DNA from: a virus
Length of the DNA stretch: 64,000 bases
Strand: one strand, 5' to 3'
Virus record (IMG/VR): IMGVR_UViG_3300042887_002641
Coordinates: 1-64,000 of that record
Shown here piece after piece: positions 18,401 to 26,780 of the stretch. How positions within the stretch are numbered: position 1 is the stretch's first letter; the number at the start of each line of letters is the position of its first letter. The notes under the pieces are model-generated. The model was not told where the DNA came from and did no database searches. It saw nothing but the letters and a program-made list of their open reading frames with translations. A program made the position numbers and the translations under genes.

Positions 18401-21400
18401 GCAATGGTTTTTATTAAGCAAAAATCATCAAATGTAGGTTTAGTAATCCAAGAGCCGGGAAATGCTAGTTTTGATAGAGCTTTACATCTTTATACAAATG
18501 CTTCATTAGCTACAATTGATGCTACTTATAGAGATACTGGACCTTATCCTGATATAGCTTTTGTGACTAGCGGAACGGAAAGAGTAAGAATCAATTCTGC
18601 TGGTAATGTATTAATTAGGACTACGACATCAACTACTAACGGTGGTCTTTTGCAAATTGGTCAAGTACCAAATACTACAGCATCTAGTATAGGTTTTAAT
18701 AATGACGATAATGCGGTAATAAGTGCAAAATATAATTTAGTGTTTCAAATTGATAACACCAATTCTGTTGCTAGTAGATCATATGAGTGGAACAAAGGTG
18801 GAAAAGGTTATGGTGACGGTACTAATTTGATGACACTAAATGCGGCAGGTAAACTTGGAATAGGAACGGCTTCTCCAACTACTCTCTTGTCAGTTGGTGG
18901 TGCGGGTTCTACAACAGCAGCAAGTGGCATAACATTTGGTGCAGATGCTCAAGCTAATCTTTATCGTGGCGCGGAAGATACTCTTAGAACAGATGGAGCA
19001 TTAATTGCAGGGGGATATCTAAGGGCTTTAAGTTATGTTCAACTTGTAACTGATTTATATCCGGGTTCTTATACAGATAATTTAAATCTTAACATAGGGA
19101 ATACCGCAGGAAATGCTTGGGAAACCGCAATCAAGATCAAACCCGGATCTTATGTTGGAATTGGAACGACAAATCCAACAGGTAAACTTCATGTCGTTTC
19201 TTCTGTCGCTGGCGAAACAGTTTTTAGAACAGACGGTACAAACGGAACCCTATTCTCAGTCGTTGATGACCTCAGTGATTCGTTAATGTCAGTAAACAAT
19301 TCCGCAGGTCTTCCAGTCCTAGAAGTCTTTGCTGATGATAGGGTTGTCGCTGGGCAATATGGAAGTGGAGACTTCGTTTTAATTAATAATAAAATTGGTG
19401 TTGGTACGAGTAACCCAGCAAATAAATTATCAGTAATTGGAGCCGCGAGCATTGGCTCAAATAGCTACAATGTATCTGCTCCAGCGAATGGATTAATTGT
19501 TGAAGGTAGTGTCGGTATAGGTACTACAAGTCCTAGTAGTAAACTTCATGTATATGATAATGGTGGTTCATTTATAACAGATTTAGACGCCACATATCAT
19601 ATGGGTATATTGAATGAATACGTTTCAACATATGTATCTAGAACTAAATTTGGCAGATGGAATAGTACTTCAAATTTAGAACTATATTATGATATTGCTG
19701 GTACTGAAGAAGCAAGAATTACAAGAAATTTCGCCGCTGCTGTTTTAAAATTTAATAGAGGCGTTAATACCGACATGATAATTGATGGTAATGGTAATGT
19801 TGGTATTGGAACAACAAATCCCTCACAAAAATTAGATGTTCGTGGAAATATAAAGTTAGGCGCAGACGGTGCAGGTAACTATATTTATTATGTAAAAGAT
19901 ACAGAAGGAACGATAATTAACACTTCAAGATCAGATGTAAGTCAGCAAGGTTTACTTAGATCAGATGGTTGGGGTAATTTTACAGTAGATAAAAGTATTG
20001 GTGTTGGATATAGTTTAGGAAGCTCGTTTGCTTCTTCTACTATTGGAAATGGTAATTTATATGTTGCTAATACTATAGGAATAAATACAACAAATCCAGC
20101 CGAAAAACTAGACGTTAGAGGTGGAATCCTAAGAACGAATAGTAGAATTAGTAATTCTGAAGGTTATCCGCTTGGCCACTATTCTCCCGGAGAAACGGTA
20201 TTTGAAATAGACCCCACATGGAGCCAAGCTGAACTTCAAAAATATTTTAATAGTAGTAGTGTCACTTGGGTAGCAGTAGCTGATGCTCCCGGGGGTTATT
20301 GTATTTATATTGATGGATCAGCTAATGTTGGTGGATTTGCTGATTCTGGCTTCCCTTATATTCCAGTAGACACTAGTGATATTTTCTACATGGAATGTTG
20401 GATTCAAAATGTAGGAACAAATCAAGGTCACTACATGGGAAGCCAAGATTTCGATCACAATTTTAGTAGTTTAGGAGGCAATCCCGGTTCTTATGGTTAT
20501 TGGGTAATGAGTAATTATAGTCCCGGTACTAGTTGGACTAAAGTAAGTGGTTATATTACTGGATTTGGAAGCTCAGTTGGTCAATTTGTATCTGGTACAA
20601 AATATTGGACTCCTCAAGCTTTATTCAATTATACAGCAGGAACTGGAACAAGAGCCTGTCGTATTTCTGGATGGAAAATTATAAAAGTTTATCACCCCGG
20701 CAATAGAACCTTTACAGGAAGTATAAGCGCAGGTACAAGTATTAGTGCTGGTACTAATCTTACTGTTGGTGCTGATCTTTATGTTGCTGATGAGTTAGGT
20801 GTTGGAGTTGCTATTGCTAATAAGAGAGTAAACTATGGAGCGCAAATAAACGCAGCAAGTGCTTCTATTCAATTAGTTCTAGGAAGAACGGCTAGTGCTA
20901 CTGGCCAAGGAGGAATTGGTGCAGATGAAAATTCTACATTTGCGGTTTGGAATGTAAGCGGAGGGGTCAATAGACAATTTGCCATTTCTCAAAGAGGTAA
21001 TTTAGGTTTAGCTACTTCAACTGCTGCTCCTAGTTCCAGATTAACAATTGGTACAGATTTTGCAGGAGCTTCTGGTATTTCTATTGACACAAATGGCACT
21101 TCTAATTCAGCAATTGTTGTTAGAAAAAATTCTAGTATGGCGGCTTATGGAATCCTTCCTTGGGATTCTGAAGTTTATTTAAGCGCAGGAATATATTATA
21201 GAGAAGGAACTTGGACTCATCATAATGCTAATAGTAATAATCAGTTATTTGTAATGTCTCCGGGTGGAGGAACTAAATGGTACGCTTCAAATGACGGTGC
21301 AGGTTCTTGGAATGTTGCAAGTGCTGTTACTCTATGGGATGACTCTGTTCATTGGAAATCTTCAATTAGATCTACAAGGGCAATAGACTGCTATATAAGT

Positions 21401-22174
21401 GGAGCAAGTCTCGCTGTTGGAACAGATAGCGCGACATCTAGATTAACTGTTCTCGCAGCCGCTCTTACTACAACTTCAAAAAATACATATGCAGCCGCAA
21501 TTGGAAATAGTAATAATACTGATTTAACTTTGGGCGCAGATGGTTCTTATGCCTATATTCAAAGCTGGGGTTCCAAGCCTTTATATGTAAATAATCAAGG
21601 AAATGCTATTCTATTTGGAGATAATGTAGGAATTGGCACTTTAAGTCCAAGCGGAAGACTTCATGTTGGTACGCCTTCTTATTCTAGTTCAAACAGGCCA
21701 TTTATTGTAAATAATGGCGTTCAATCTGTAAATGCTAGACTTTATGATACAGCAGTTATACAACAAGATGACGTAACTACTTTAAGATTAGTAGAAAGAA
21801 ATTCAGCAGTAGCGAATCAAATACTTTCTTTTGCTATTGGCGATGGTGTTGCAAGAATAGCTTGTACCGCTCAACCAATGCAGTTTTATGTTAATGGCGG
21901 AGACGGTATTGGAGATTATGGATACTTAGGCTTAAATGGTACAAAAGCTATTGAAATTAGCACATCTGCAAACGTTGGAATTGGCAACGTAACTCCAAAT
22001 GCCGCAAGATTACATATTAAAGGCGATAGCTTTAACCCTGTTTTAAGAGTGGAAACTGCATTATTAGCAGGAGCAGCAGGAGGAACGGCTGGCAAAACAT
22101 TTGTTGGTTGGTTGCCAATTCAAACTGGCGCACTTAGTCCCGGAGACACAGTTTACATCCCATTATATAAATAA
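15455..22174 (+). CDS. Giant repeat tail fibre 2, paralogue of the preceding fibre
   Basis: The 2,239-residue protein starts four bases after fibre 1. It has its own N-terminus (MGDIVITPASNDVNSTAG) and about 22 NVGIGTTxPxxKLxV motifs, so it is a separate gene and not a broken half of fibre 1. Residues about 1570-1750 (20160-20700) form a non-repeat insert resembling a jelly-roll carbohydrate-binding module (WSQAELQKYF, FYMECWIQN, ISGWKIIKVY). It lacks the KSFDITHPT domain and ends in a short tail, GDTVYIPLYK. Long blocks are shared with fibre 1 (12847-13506 against 18863-19522, and 9097-9145 against 20864-20912), implying past duplication or gene conversion. It probably forms a second, shorter fibre or a partner segment of fibre 1. 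Confidence 0.8.
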   Translation: MGDIVITPASNDVNSTAGTLTVRTSDSQPISIKTNDVNRLYVTSAGNVGINTTAPAEKLQVSGNVVVGHDVYNSSYGQYLRFPFAGFNLTTGALKAYLQFDSVEDYSVNLGDAWKWKLGTVARAGNGGNYNSQFEILRSTRAGVTDNTDFAISRDGCVGIGTVLPSGGLHINNAQGAFSEVVRLQRNGGVFYSVGLDTNFLNIAYNGNTNGSNIFVLRNNGFLGLGNLQTALFNLDIASTQGQGIQLRYDTTTGYRAQITPYWNSNTDTRIDFAINRSANLVADVIMSVGYASNVGVGTTRPVQKLQIEGTVGNPASIATTQSGIFRISNTTDNAVLDFGIRAGGNGAWIQSTDETDLSANYPLLLNPNGANVGIGTTIVTGRLNVTRNSNTSQPIGYFSELFTNPAATNIILLERGNNVSAANQLSSNAGLRIRDHSSNYSLSVEDHLSNLNFAISGSRVLIGTRTTSSLLNIGGVGSTAPASGITLGGDAVANLYRSTASQIKTDSQLVAAGGFYSTSTSNFMESLSIGTSINIEGGPNEGLFLGDTSRWYIGTTDKTYTVNADGDLHFRDSTNSITRMIIQYANGHVGIGSTDPAYRLDVYDTNKNIGRFYNNQTSLEFFLGSTNNTLYTDLFLVTSNGNAQIFKNRSNAGWGGVDSLNIYTTIGPIAFHPSGVQNALYLNEIGNVGINVANPPNKLVLYDNKNTSTWNSNSAGNISNIQVVNYQTGLNIPAVIELVQNDHSSVRLAGYKVDATSYWLSNFGISVRKADTNMHQVFTAQYDGNIGIGTTSPTQKLDIVGSYGTPDDNAGMLKIRGPGVGPTQLNFGISADGGYGWIQATDIAVDNDRNIILAPLGGNVGIGTTSPSTLLNVHGANPFVRINNTSADDHGIKISYNNSETHGLNLIYNANSAISSIDNTYPVSAAQVYGDIRFRQNVAGTMTTRMTIKGDGGNVGIGTTSPLAPLHVGLGGDWPSSTGTSAMVFIKQKSSNVGLVIQEPGNASFDRALHLYTNASLATIDATYRDTGPYPDIAFVTSGTERVRINSAGNVLIRTTTSTTNGGLLQIGQVPNTTASSIGFNNDDNAVISAKYNLVFQIDNTNSVASRSYEWNKGGKGYGDGTNLMTLNAAGKLGIGTASPTTLLSVGGAGSTTAASGITFGADAQANLYRGAEDTLRTDGALIAGGYLRALSYVQLVTDLYPGSYTDNLNLNIGNTAGNAWETAIKIKPGSYVGIGTTNPTGKLHVVSSVAGETVFRTDGTNGTLFSVVDDLSDSLMSVNNSAGLPVLEVFADDRVVAGQYGSGDFVLINNKIGVGTSNPANKLSVIGAASIGSNSYNVSAPANGLIVEGSVGIGTTSPSSKLHVYDNGGSFITDLDATYHMGILNEYVSTYVSRTKFGRWNSTSNLELYYDIAGTEEARITRNFAAAVLKFNRGVNTDMIIDGNGNVGIGTTNPSQKLDVRGNIKLGADGAGNYIYYVKDTEGTIINTSRSDVSQQGLLRSDGWGNFTVDKSIGVGYSLGSSFASSTIGNGNLYVANTIGINTTNPAEKLDVRGGILRTNSRISNSEGYPLGHYSPGETVFEIDPTWSQAELQKYFNSSSVTWVAVADAPGGYCIYIDGSANVGGFADSGFPYIPVDTSDIFYMECWIQNVGTNQGHYMGSQDFDHNFSSLGGNPGSYGYWVMSNYSPGTSWTKVSGYITGFGSSVGQFVSGTKYWTPQALFNYTAGTGTRACRISGWKIIKVYHPGNRTFTGSISAGTSISAGTNLTVGADLYVADELGVGVAIANKRVNYGAQINAASASIQLVLGRTASATGQGGIGADENSTFAVWNVSGGVNRQFAISQRGNLGLATSTAAPSSRLTIGTDFAGASGISIDTNGTSNSAIVVRKNSSMAAYGILPWDSEVYLSAGIYYREGTWTHHNANSNNQLFVMSPGGGTKWYASNDGAGSWNVASAVTLWDDSVHWKSSIRSTRAIDCYISGASLAVGTDSATSRLTVLAAALTTTSKNTYAAAIGNSNNTDLTLGADGSYAYIQSWGSKPLYVNNQGNAILFGDNVGIGTLSPSGRLHVGTPSYSSSNRPFIVNNGVQSVNARLYDTAVIQQDDVTTLRLVERNSAVANQILSFAIGDGVARIACTAQPMQFYVNGGDGIGDYGYLGLNGTKAIEISTSANVGIGNVTPNAARLHIKGDSFNPVLRVETALLAGAAGGTAGKTFVGWLPIQTGALSPGDTVYIPLYK
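18863..19522 (+). repeat. Second copy of the ~660-base duplicated fibre block
   Basis: This is the partner of 12847-13506, in register at the same reading frame. Substitutions are spread evenly and mostly conservative at protein level. Confidence 0.85.
20864..20912 (+). repeat. Second copy of the 49-base exact repeat
   Basis: This is the partner of 9097-9145, within the DLYVADELGVGV block of fibre 2. Confidence 0.85.
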
Positions 22175-22180
22175 AATTCT

Positions 22181-22456
22181 ATGGAAAATATCGAATATAA
22201 AATATACAAATATGAGTTATGCCCAAGTGAATCTCCAAATTCTACTATTGTAGGATTTTTAATCACGGACACTAATTCTAGCAAATATACAAATATTGAA
22301 CATACTTTGCCATTCTCTGAGACCAATAATTTAACTGAAGAAGAGATCTGCCAAATGGCATTTAATAAATTAAAACCACAAATTGATGCGATTATTACAA
22401 GATTCCAAACTGCAAATAATCCAGTAATAGGAAAAGTCTTTTTGCCTTCTTCTTAA
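22181..22456 (+). CDS. Small protein between fibre and lectin genes, unknown
   Basis: The 91-residue protein starts seven bases after the fibre 2 stop and ends 12 bases before the first lectin-like gene. It is mildly acidic, with beta-like N-terminal residues and a C-terminal helix (TEEEICQMAFNKLKPQIDAII). It has no transmembrane segment or recognised motif. Its place directly after a fibre gene is where fibre-assembly chaperones are often encoded, so that role is possible, but the sequence itself does not show it. Confidence 0.5.
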   Translation: MENIEYKIYKYELCPSESPNSTIVGFLITDTNSSKYTNIEHTLPFSETNNLTEEEICQMAFNKLKPQIDAIITRFQTANNPVIGKVFLPSS

Positions 22457-22467
22457 TATAATAAAAT

Positions 22468-24570
22468 ATGAGCGTCAAGCAGGGAAACATAGGAATAGTT
22501 AAAGATAATTTGCTGTTTTATTACAACAGTAAAGTTATTCAAGGCTTTAGGGGAGAAGCTACTTCTAATTTAGCTAATGCTATTTCTATTGGCGCACAAG
22601 GAGGAAGTTTAACTGTAGCTACCTCATATCCATCTTTTTCAGAAGACTTAAGTGATGGTAATTTTTTCAAAAATGTACCTAGCGGAGGCGTTTTATATCA
22701 TCAAGTTACTAATCCTGCTTTTTCTAATAATACTATTTTATACAACAACAATGGAGGGTTAACTTCTGGCTCTCTTATTCCTATATCTGGTCCTTATCTT
22801 GTTTTTTCATTTTATGCTTATTTAACTCAAGTTTATAATGGATACAATGGAGGTCTTGCAGGATATATAAATACTTATATTGCAAGTTCTGTAACTGGAT
22901 TTGTTAGTTCTTTTTATGGATCTTATGGATGGTATTTTTATGTAAATGGTGTGCTTGATCAAAACTGGTCATACAATACAGCATATTTAAATAAATGGGT
23001 TAGAGTAGTTGCTGTCGTGAATAATGGGGCACTTGATTCTACTGTAAAGTATTTTTCTAATTGGTATATTTACAATGACAGATTAACTAGTGGAGCAATG
23101 TATATTGCAAAATTTCAAGTTGAACAAAAAGCTTACGTCACTCCAGCGGTTAAATATGATTACTTGACAAACTTAAGCAATAGAGGAGAAACGACTACAA
23201 ATCTAATATCAAATCCTGATTTTACTTCAACCACAGGTTGGAATAATAATGGAAATATAACAACTACTATTGAGACAATCAATTCAAAAACTTATATAAA
23301 AGTAGTTTCTAACCAAGGCAGTAGTACTCCGGGTATTCTTTCTGATTCTATAAGCGTAACTGCTGGCTCTATTTATACTCTTAGTGCATTTGGTTATAGA
23401 TCTGGTTCAGCAGAAGCTTATTTATATGTTTACAATGTAAGCAGTGGAACAGATATCTTATGGACTGGGGCACCTTTTGGAACTACAGATGGTTGGGTGG
23501 TCAGTAAATTTAAAATACCGGCAGGGTGTTCAACTATTAAAGTAGGAGTGTTATGGAGCGTTCCTTCTATTGGAGATATTTTCTATGTAGAAAAAATACA
23601 ATTAGAACAAAAAGAATATCAAACCGCATTTGTTAATGGTTCTCGCACAGCAAATACTATTACTGGCGGCGGCGGGTTAATAGATTTAAGTGGAAATAGA
23701 TTTAATGCTAGTCTTGATAATAGTGTTTTTGATACTAATGGGATTTATTATAATGGAATTGGCACTTATGTTGATACAGGATTTGATATCACAAATCTTG
23801 ACCCATCTCAAGCATTTACAATAGAAGCTATTGTAAATTTTGATGCTCCAAGAGTTTATTCGCCTACATCTTTTACAATATCAAGCGTTAATACTACCAC
23901 AAATTATATAACAACAAGTGTTACCCATAATTTAGTAGCAGGAGATAGAATTGGCTTTTCAGTTTCAGGAGGTTCGTTGCCAAGTCCACTTCAAGATTCA
24001 AGTACAGTAGTTCCATACTATATAATTAATCCTACGTCTAATACTTTTCAAGTATCAACTAGTTCTGGTGGCTCTGCCGTTGATTTAACAACAACTGGAT
24101 CAGGAACAATTAGTGCTTCAATTCCATATAGAAATGGAGTATTATTTGGTAGAGCAGGATATGGTGGTATTTGTATTTATTATAATATTAGTCCCGCTGG
24201 AGTTATTACTGTATTTGGATACGTTAGAACAACTGTTGGTGGATATCAGAATACACCCGTTCCAACAATATCATCTGGCGTAAATTACTTAATAACTGTA
24301 GTCAATAATCCAGTAAACAATAGTTTTACTATTTATTTAAATGGCGTTTCTCAAGGTCAATATTCTGCTGCTACTGGAAGTACTTACGCTAATGGAATAA
24401 CTGGAAATTTTTATATTGGATTGGGAGGTCAAGCGGATGGTGGAGGAACATTAGCTTATCCTCCATTTAAAGGTTATTGCAATATGCAAAGCATTTACAG
24501 AAAAGCATTTTCAGAAAAAGAAATTTATCAAAATTATATAGCTCACAAGAAAACACATAATTTACCATAA
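22468..24570 (+). CDS. LamG/concanavalin-like tail protein with carbohydrate-binding module
   Basis: The 700-residue protein is first of three tandem lectin-like proteins. The N-terminus (LLFYYNSKVIQGFRG, SNLAN) resembles that of the next gene. Residues about 245-390 begin NLISNPDFTSTTGWN and look like a CBM4/9-type jelly roll. From about 400, DLSGNRFNASLD, YYNGIGTYVDTG and FTIEAIVNFD open a LamG/concanavalin-like domain. That domain is interrupted at about 465-551 by an inserted beta module containing THNLVAGDRIGFSVSGG, and resumes with FYIGLGGQADGG and the closing helix YRKAFSEKEIYQNYIAHKK. The likely role is glycan or surface binding by the virion. Confidence 0.75.
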   Translation: MSVKQGNIGIVKDNLLFYYNSKVIQGFRGEATSNLANAISIGAQGGSLTVATSYPSFSEDLSDGNFFKNVPSGGVLYHQVTNPAFSNNTILYNNNGGLTSGSLIPISGPYLVFSFYAYLTQVYNGYNGGLAGYINTYIASSVTGFVSSFYGSYGWYFYVNGVLDQNWSYNTAYLNKWVRVVAVVNNGALDSTVKYFSNWYIYNDRLTSGAMYIAKFQVEQKAYVTPAVKYDYLTNLSNRGETTTNLISNPDFTSTTGWNNNGNITTTIETINSKTYIKVVSNQGSSTPGILSDSISVTAGSIYTLSAFGYRSGSAEAYLYVYNVSSGTDILWTGAPFGTTDGWVVSKFKIPAGCSTIKVGVLWSVPSIGDIFYVEKIQLEQKEYQTAFVNGSRTANTITGGGGLIDLSGNRFNASLDNSVFDTNGIYYNGIGTYVDTGFDITNLDPSQAFTIEAIVNFDAPRVYSPTSFTISSVNTTTNYITTSVTHNLVAGDRIGFSVSGGSLPSPLQDSSTVVPYYIINPTSNTFQVSTSSGGSAVDLTTTGSGTISASIPYRNGVLFGRAGYGGICIYYNISPAGVITVFGYVRTTVGGYQNTPVPTISSGVNYLITVVNNPVNNSFTIYLNGVSQGQYSAATGSTYANGITGNFYIGLGGQADGGGTLAYPPFKGYCNMQSIYRKAFSEKEIYQNYIAHKKTHNLP

Positions 24571-24571
24571 T

Positions 24572-26779
24572 ATGAGTACAGTTAATAAAGGTTTACAAAT
24601 ATCAAGAACAGGATTAAGCTTATATTATAATGTAAATGATCCAAAAAGTTTTCGTGGACCAGATAGTGCAAATTTAGCTAATGGAGTTTATTTAGGTTTT
24701 TCAGGAGACCGTTGGTTAAAAGTTACTAGTTATCCAAGAGCAGGAAGATTGCCATTTAAATTAGAAAGTGATGTTTATAAACTCGTAAGTGGAAATAATT
24801 ATTGGGGCAATGCAAGTGATTTTAGCGTTGCTTATGGCAAAACTTATATAGTAAGCTTTTGGTATTATCAAACGGCTCCAAATATCGTTACTCTTTCGTC
24901 AAGTAGATTTTTTGGAACTCCAAGAGGAGGATCTGGAATATATAATAATGTTTCTACTGAAATGTATAGTACTTTTGATCTTACTATAGTGGGAAAATGG
25001 ACTTTTGGTTATTCTATTATTTGTACAAATGTTCCAGTTGATAGTTATTCATATTTCAGAGGAACTTATACTTTGCCTTCTTATAATGATGATAATCCAG
25101 CCGGGGATGTTTATATTGCTAATTTTAAATTTGAAGAAGCTGATTTTCCAACAGCTTTTAATACTACTGCAAGAACAAATTCTTTAGCTGGCGGTGGAGG
25201 TTTAGTCGATTTAAGTGGAAATAATAAAAGCATAGATTTAACATCTATGTTGTTTGATGATGAGGGTCCATTATTTGATGGAATTAATAGCTATACAATG
25301 AGTATCAGTTCTGCACAAAACTCATCAGGAGCTATTATTGATAATAGATATGATTTTAGTTTACAATTTTGGTTAAGACCAAATTCTAGTAATTTTCCTC
25401 TAAATGCATGCGGAGATAAAAGAATTACTATTTTCGAATTGCCGGGAACTGGCCTTCCGGGTGCTTATTATTTAGGATTGTTTGCATACTTAACTAGTGC
25501 ATCTGCTAACTCTAGTACAACTAGTTTAATAGCTCAAATAAGATCAGCAGCAGATAATACTCATACCTCTTCAGATACAGGAACATCAACAAGCACAACA
25601 ATCAATAGAAATGAATGGACTCACATTGTAATAACTTATACTGGTTTTGTAATAAGAATTTATAAAAATGGTGTTCTGGATTCTACATCTTCTGCCTTAA
25701 CTAATAATTCATATTTTTGGGATGGTGCTATAAACATGGGTTATATTGCAAATAACTGTGGACCCTCTTTATTGCATGGAAAAATACAAGAAGTAAAAGT
25801 CTATAAAAAAGCATTAAATGCTTCTGAAGTTTATAACGATTATTTAGTAAGCAAAAACATATATATCCTAAAAGCTTCTCGCTATTCAAATTATGGATCT
25901 TCTCTGACGAATCCCGCTTATTCTGCATTAGATATTACTAGAAAACGCGGAGATGTCGCAAGTGGCTTGTATTATATAATTACTTCAAATGGTGTAAAAC
26001 AAGTATATTGTGACATGACTACAAGAGATGAATATGGGCAAACTGGTTGGATGCTTGTAGGAAGTTGGGATACTGATTATCAATGGAGTTTAAAAGCAAA
26101 TAGTTCCGATTCAGTTTTTGGAACTACTGCAATGAATTGTGTTTCTTCTAATTTTGGTAATATGAAAATTAACCATTTTAGAATTTTAGCTTCTGCTGCT
26201 GCTACTACGGTAACAAGCAGCGCAAGTGCAGATTGGTATTATCAATGGAATACAAAAGTAAGATGGAAAGAAGTTTGGGCACCAGATGCTAGTAGAACTC
26301 AATACTATAGTAGTTATGGAAACAATGTATCACTACCAAGAGGATCTTTAAAAGCTTTTGATTTAAGTTATAATTTAAAATTCTCTGTAAAAAATAGTTT
26401 TCATAAATATAACGGATTAAGTGATTATGGTTTTACTCCTACAGCAGACGTTTCAAATACAGGAATTACAAATGCCCCAGTGGTTGGCTTATGCAGATTT
26501 CATGAAGCTTTATTGTATGCTGGTAGACCATTCGGAGCATTTAATTTAACTAGAACTGGCGATTTTGAAGCAGGTACAGGTGCTGATGCTGATGGTACTC
26601 TTGCTATTGGAATATCAACAACAAGTGATAACTATACTGGTCAAGATCGTGATGTAAATGTCGCTGCCAAAGTAGGATATGATGATAATATAGTTTGGTC
26701 AGCTTATACTACTTCGGTAACATCTGCTGTAACTACAGCAAATAATATTAGTACAAAACTATGGTGGTGGATTAAATAA
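24572..26779 (+). CDS. LamG-like tail protein with C-terminal fibrinogen-like domain
   Basis: The 735-residue protein starts at a TAATATG junction. Residues 1-200 parallel the previous gene (LSLYYNVNDPKSFRG, SANLAN). Residues about 215-430 form a LamG/concanavalin-like domain (DLSGNNKSIDL, FDGINSYTMS, WTHIVITYTG, KVYKKALNASEVYNDYL). From about 455 the protein changes: SGLYYI at 464-469 and QVYCDM at 477-482, followed by GWMLVGSW, match the opening of fibrinogen-like (FReD) domains, where Gly, Tyr, the Cys at 480 and a Trp are conserved. The rest (to 735) is Trp, Tyr and Gly-rich and ends in LWWWIK. FReD domains commonly bind sugars or acetylated groups in animals; a receptor-binding role in the phage tail is inferred. 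Confidence 0.75.
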   Translation: MSTVNKGLQISRTGLSLYYNVNDPKSFRGPDSANLANGVYLGFSGDRWLKVTSYPRAGRLPFKLESDVYKLVSGNNYWGNASDFSVAYGKTYIVSFWYYQTAPNIVTLSSSRFFGTPRGGSGIYNNVSTEMYSTFDLTIVGKWTFGYSIICTNVPVDSYSYFRGTYTLPSYNDDNPAGDVYIANFKFEEADFPTAFNTTARTNSLAGGGGLVDLSGNNKSIDLTSMLFDDEGPLFDGINSYTMSISSAQNSSGAIIDNRYDFSLQFWLRPNSSNFPLNACGDKRITIFELPGTGLPGAYYLGLFAYLTSASANSSTTSLIAQIRSAADNTHTSSDTGTSTSTTINRNEWTHIVITYTGFVIRIYKNGVLDSTSSALTNNSYFWDGAINMGYIANNCGPSLLHGKIQEVKVYKKALNASEVYNDYLVSKNIYILKASRYSNYGSSLTNPAYSALDITRKRGDVASGLYYIITSNGVKQVYCDMTTRDEYGQTGWMLVGSWDTDYQWSLKANSSDSVFGTTAMNCVSSNFGNMKINHFRILASAAATTVTSSASADWYYQWNTKVRWKEVWAPDASRTQYYSSYGNNVSLPRGSLKAFDLSYNLKFSVKNSFHKYNGLSDYGFTPTADVSNTGITNAPVVGLCRFHEALLYAGRPFGAFNLTRTGDFEAGTGADADGTLAIGISTTSDNYTGQDRDVNVAAKVGYDDNIVWSAYTTSVTSAVTTANNISTKLWWWIK

Positions 26780-26780
26780 T

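Noticed and set aside
6256-22174. CRISPR or satellite DNA from the many repeats
   Set aside because: Repeats are protein-level (VGIGT motifs) with varied codons and spacing; there is no constant DNA repeat with unique spacers.
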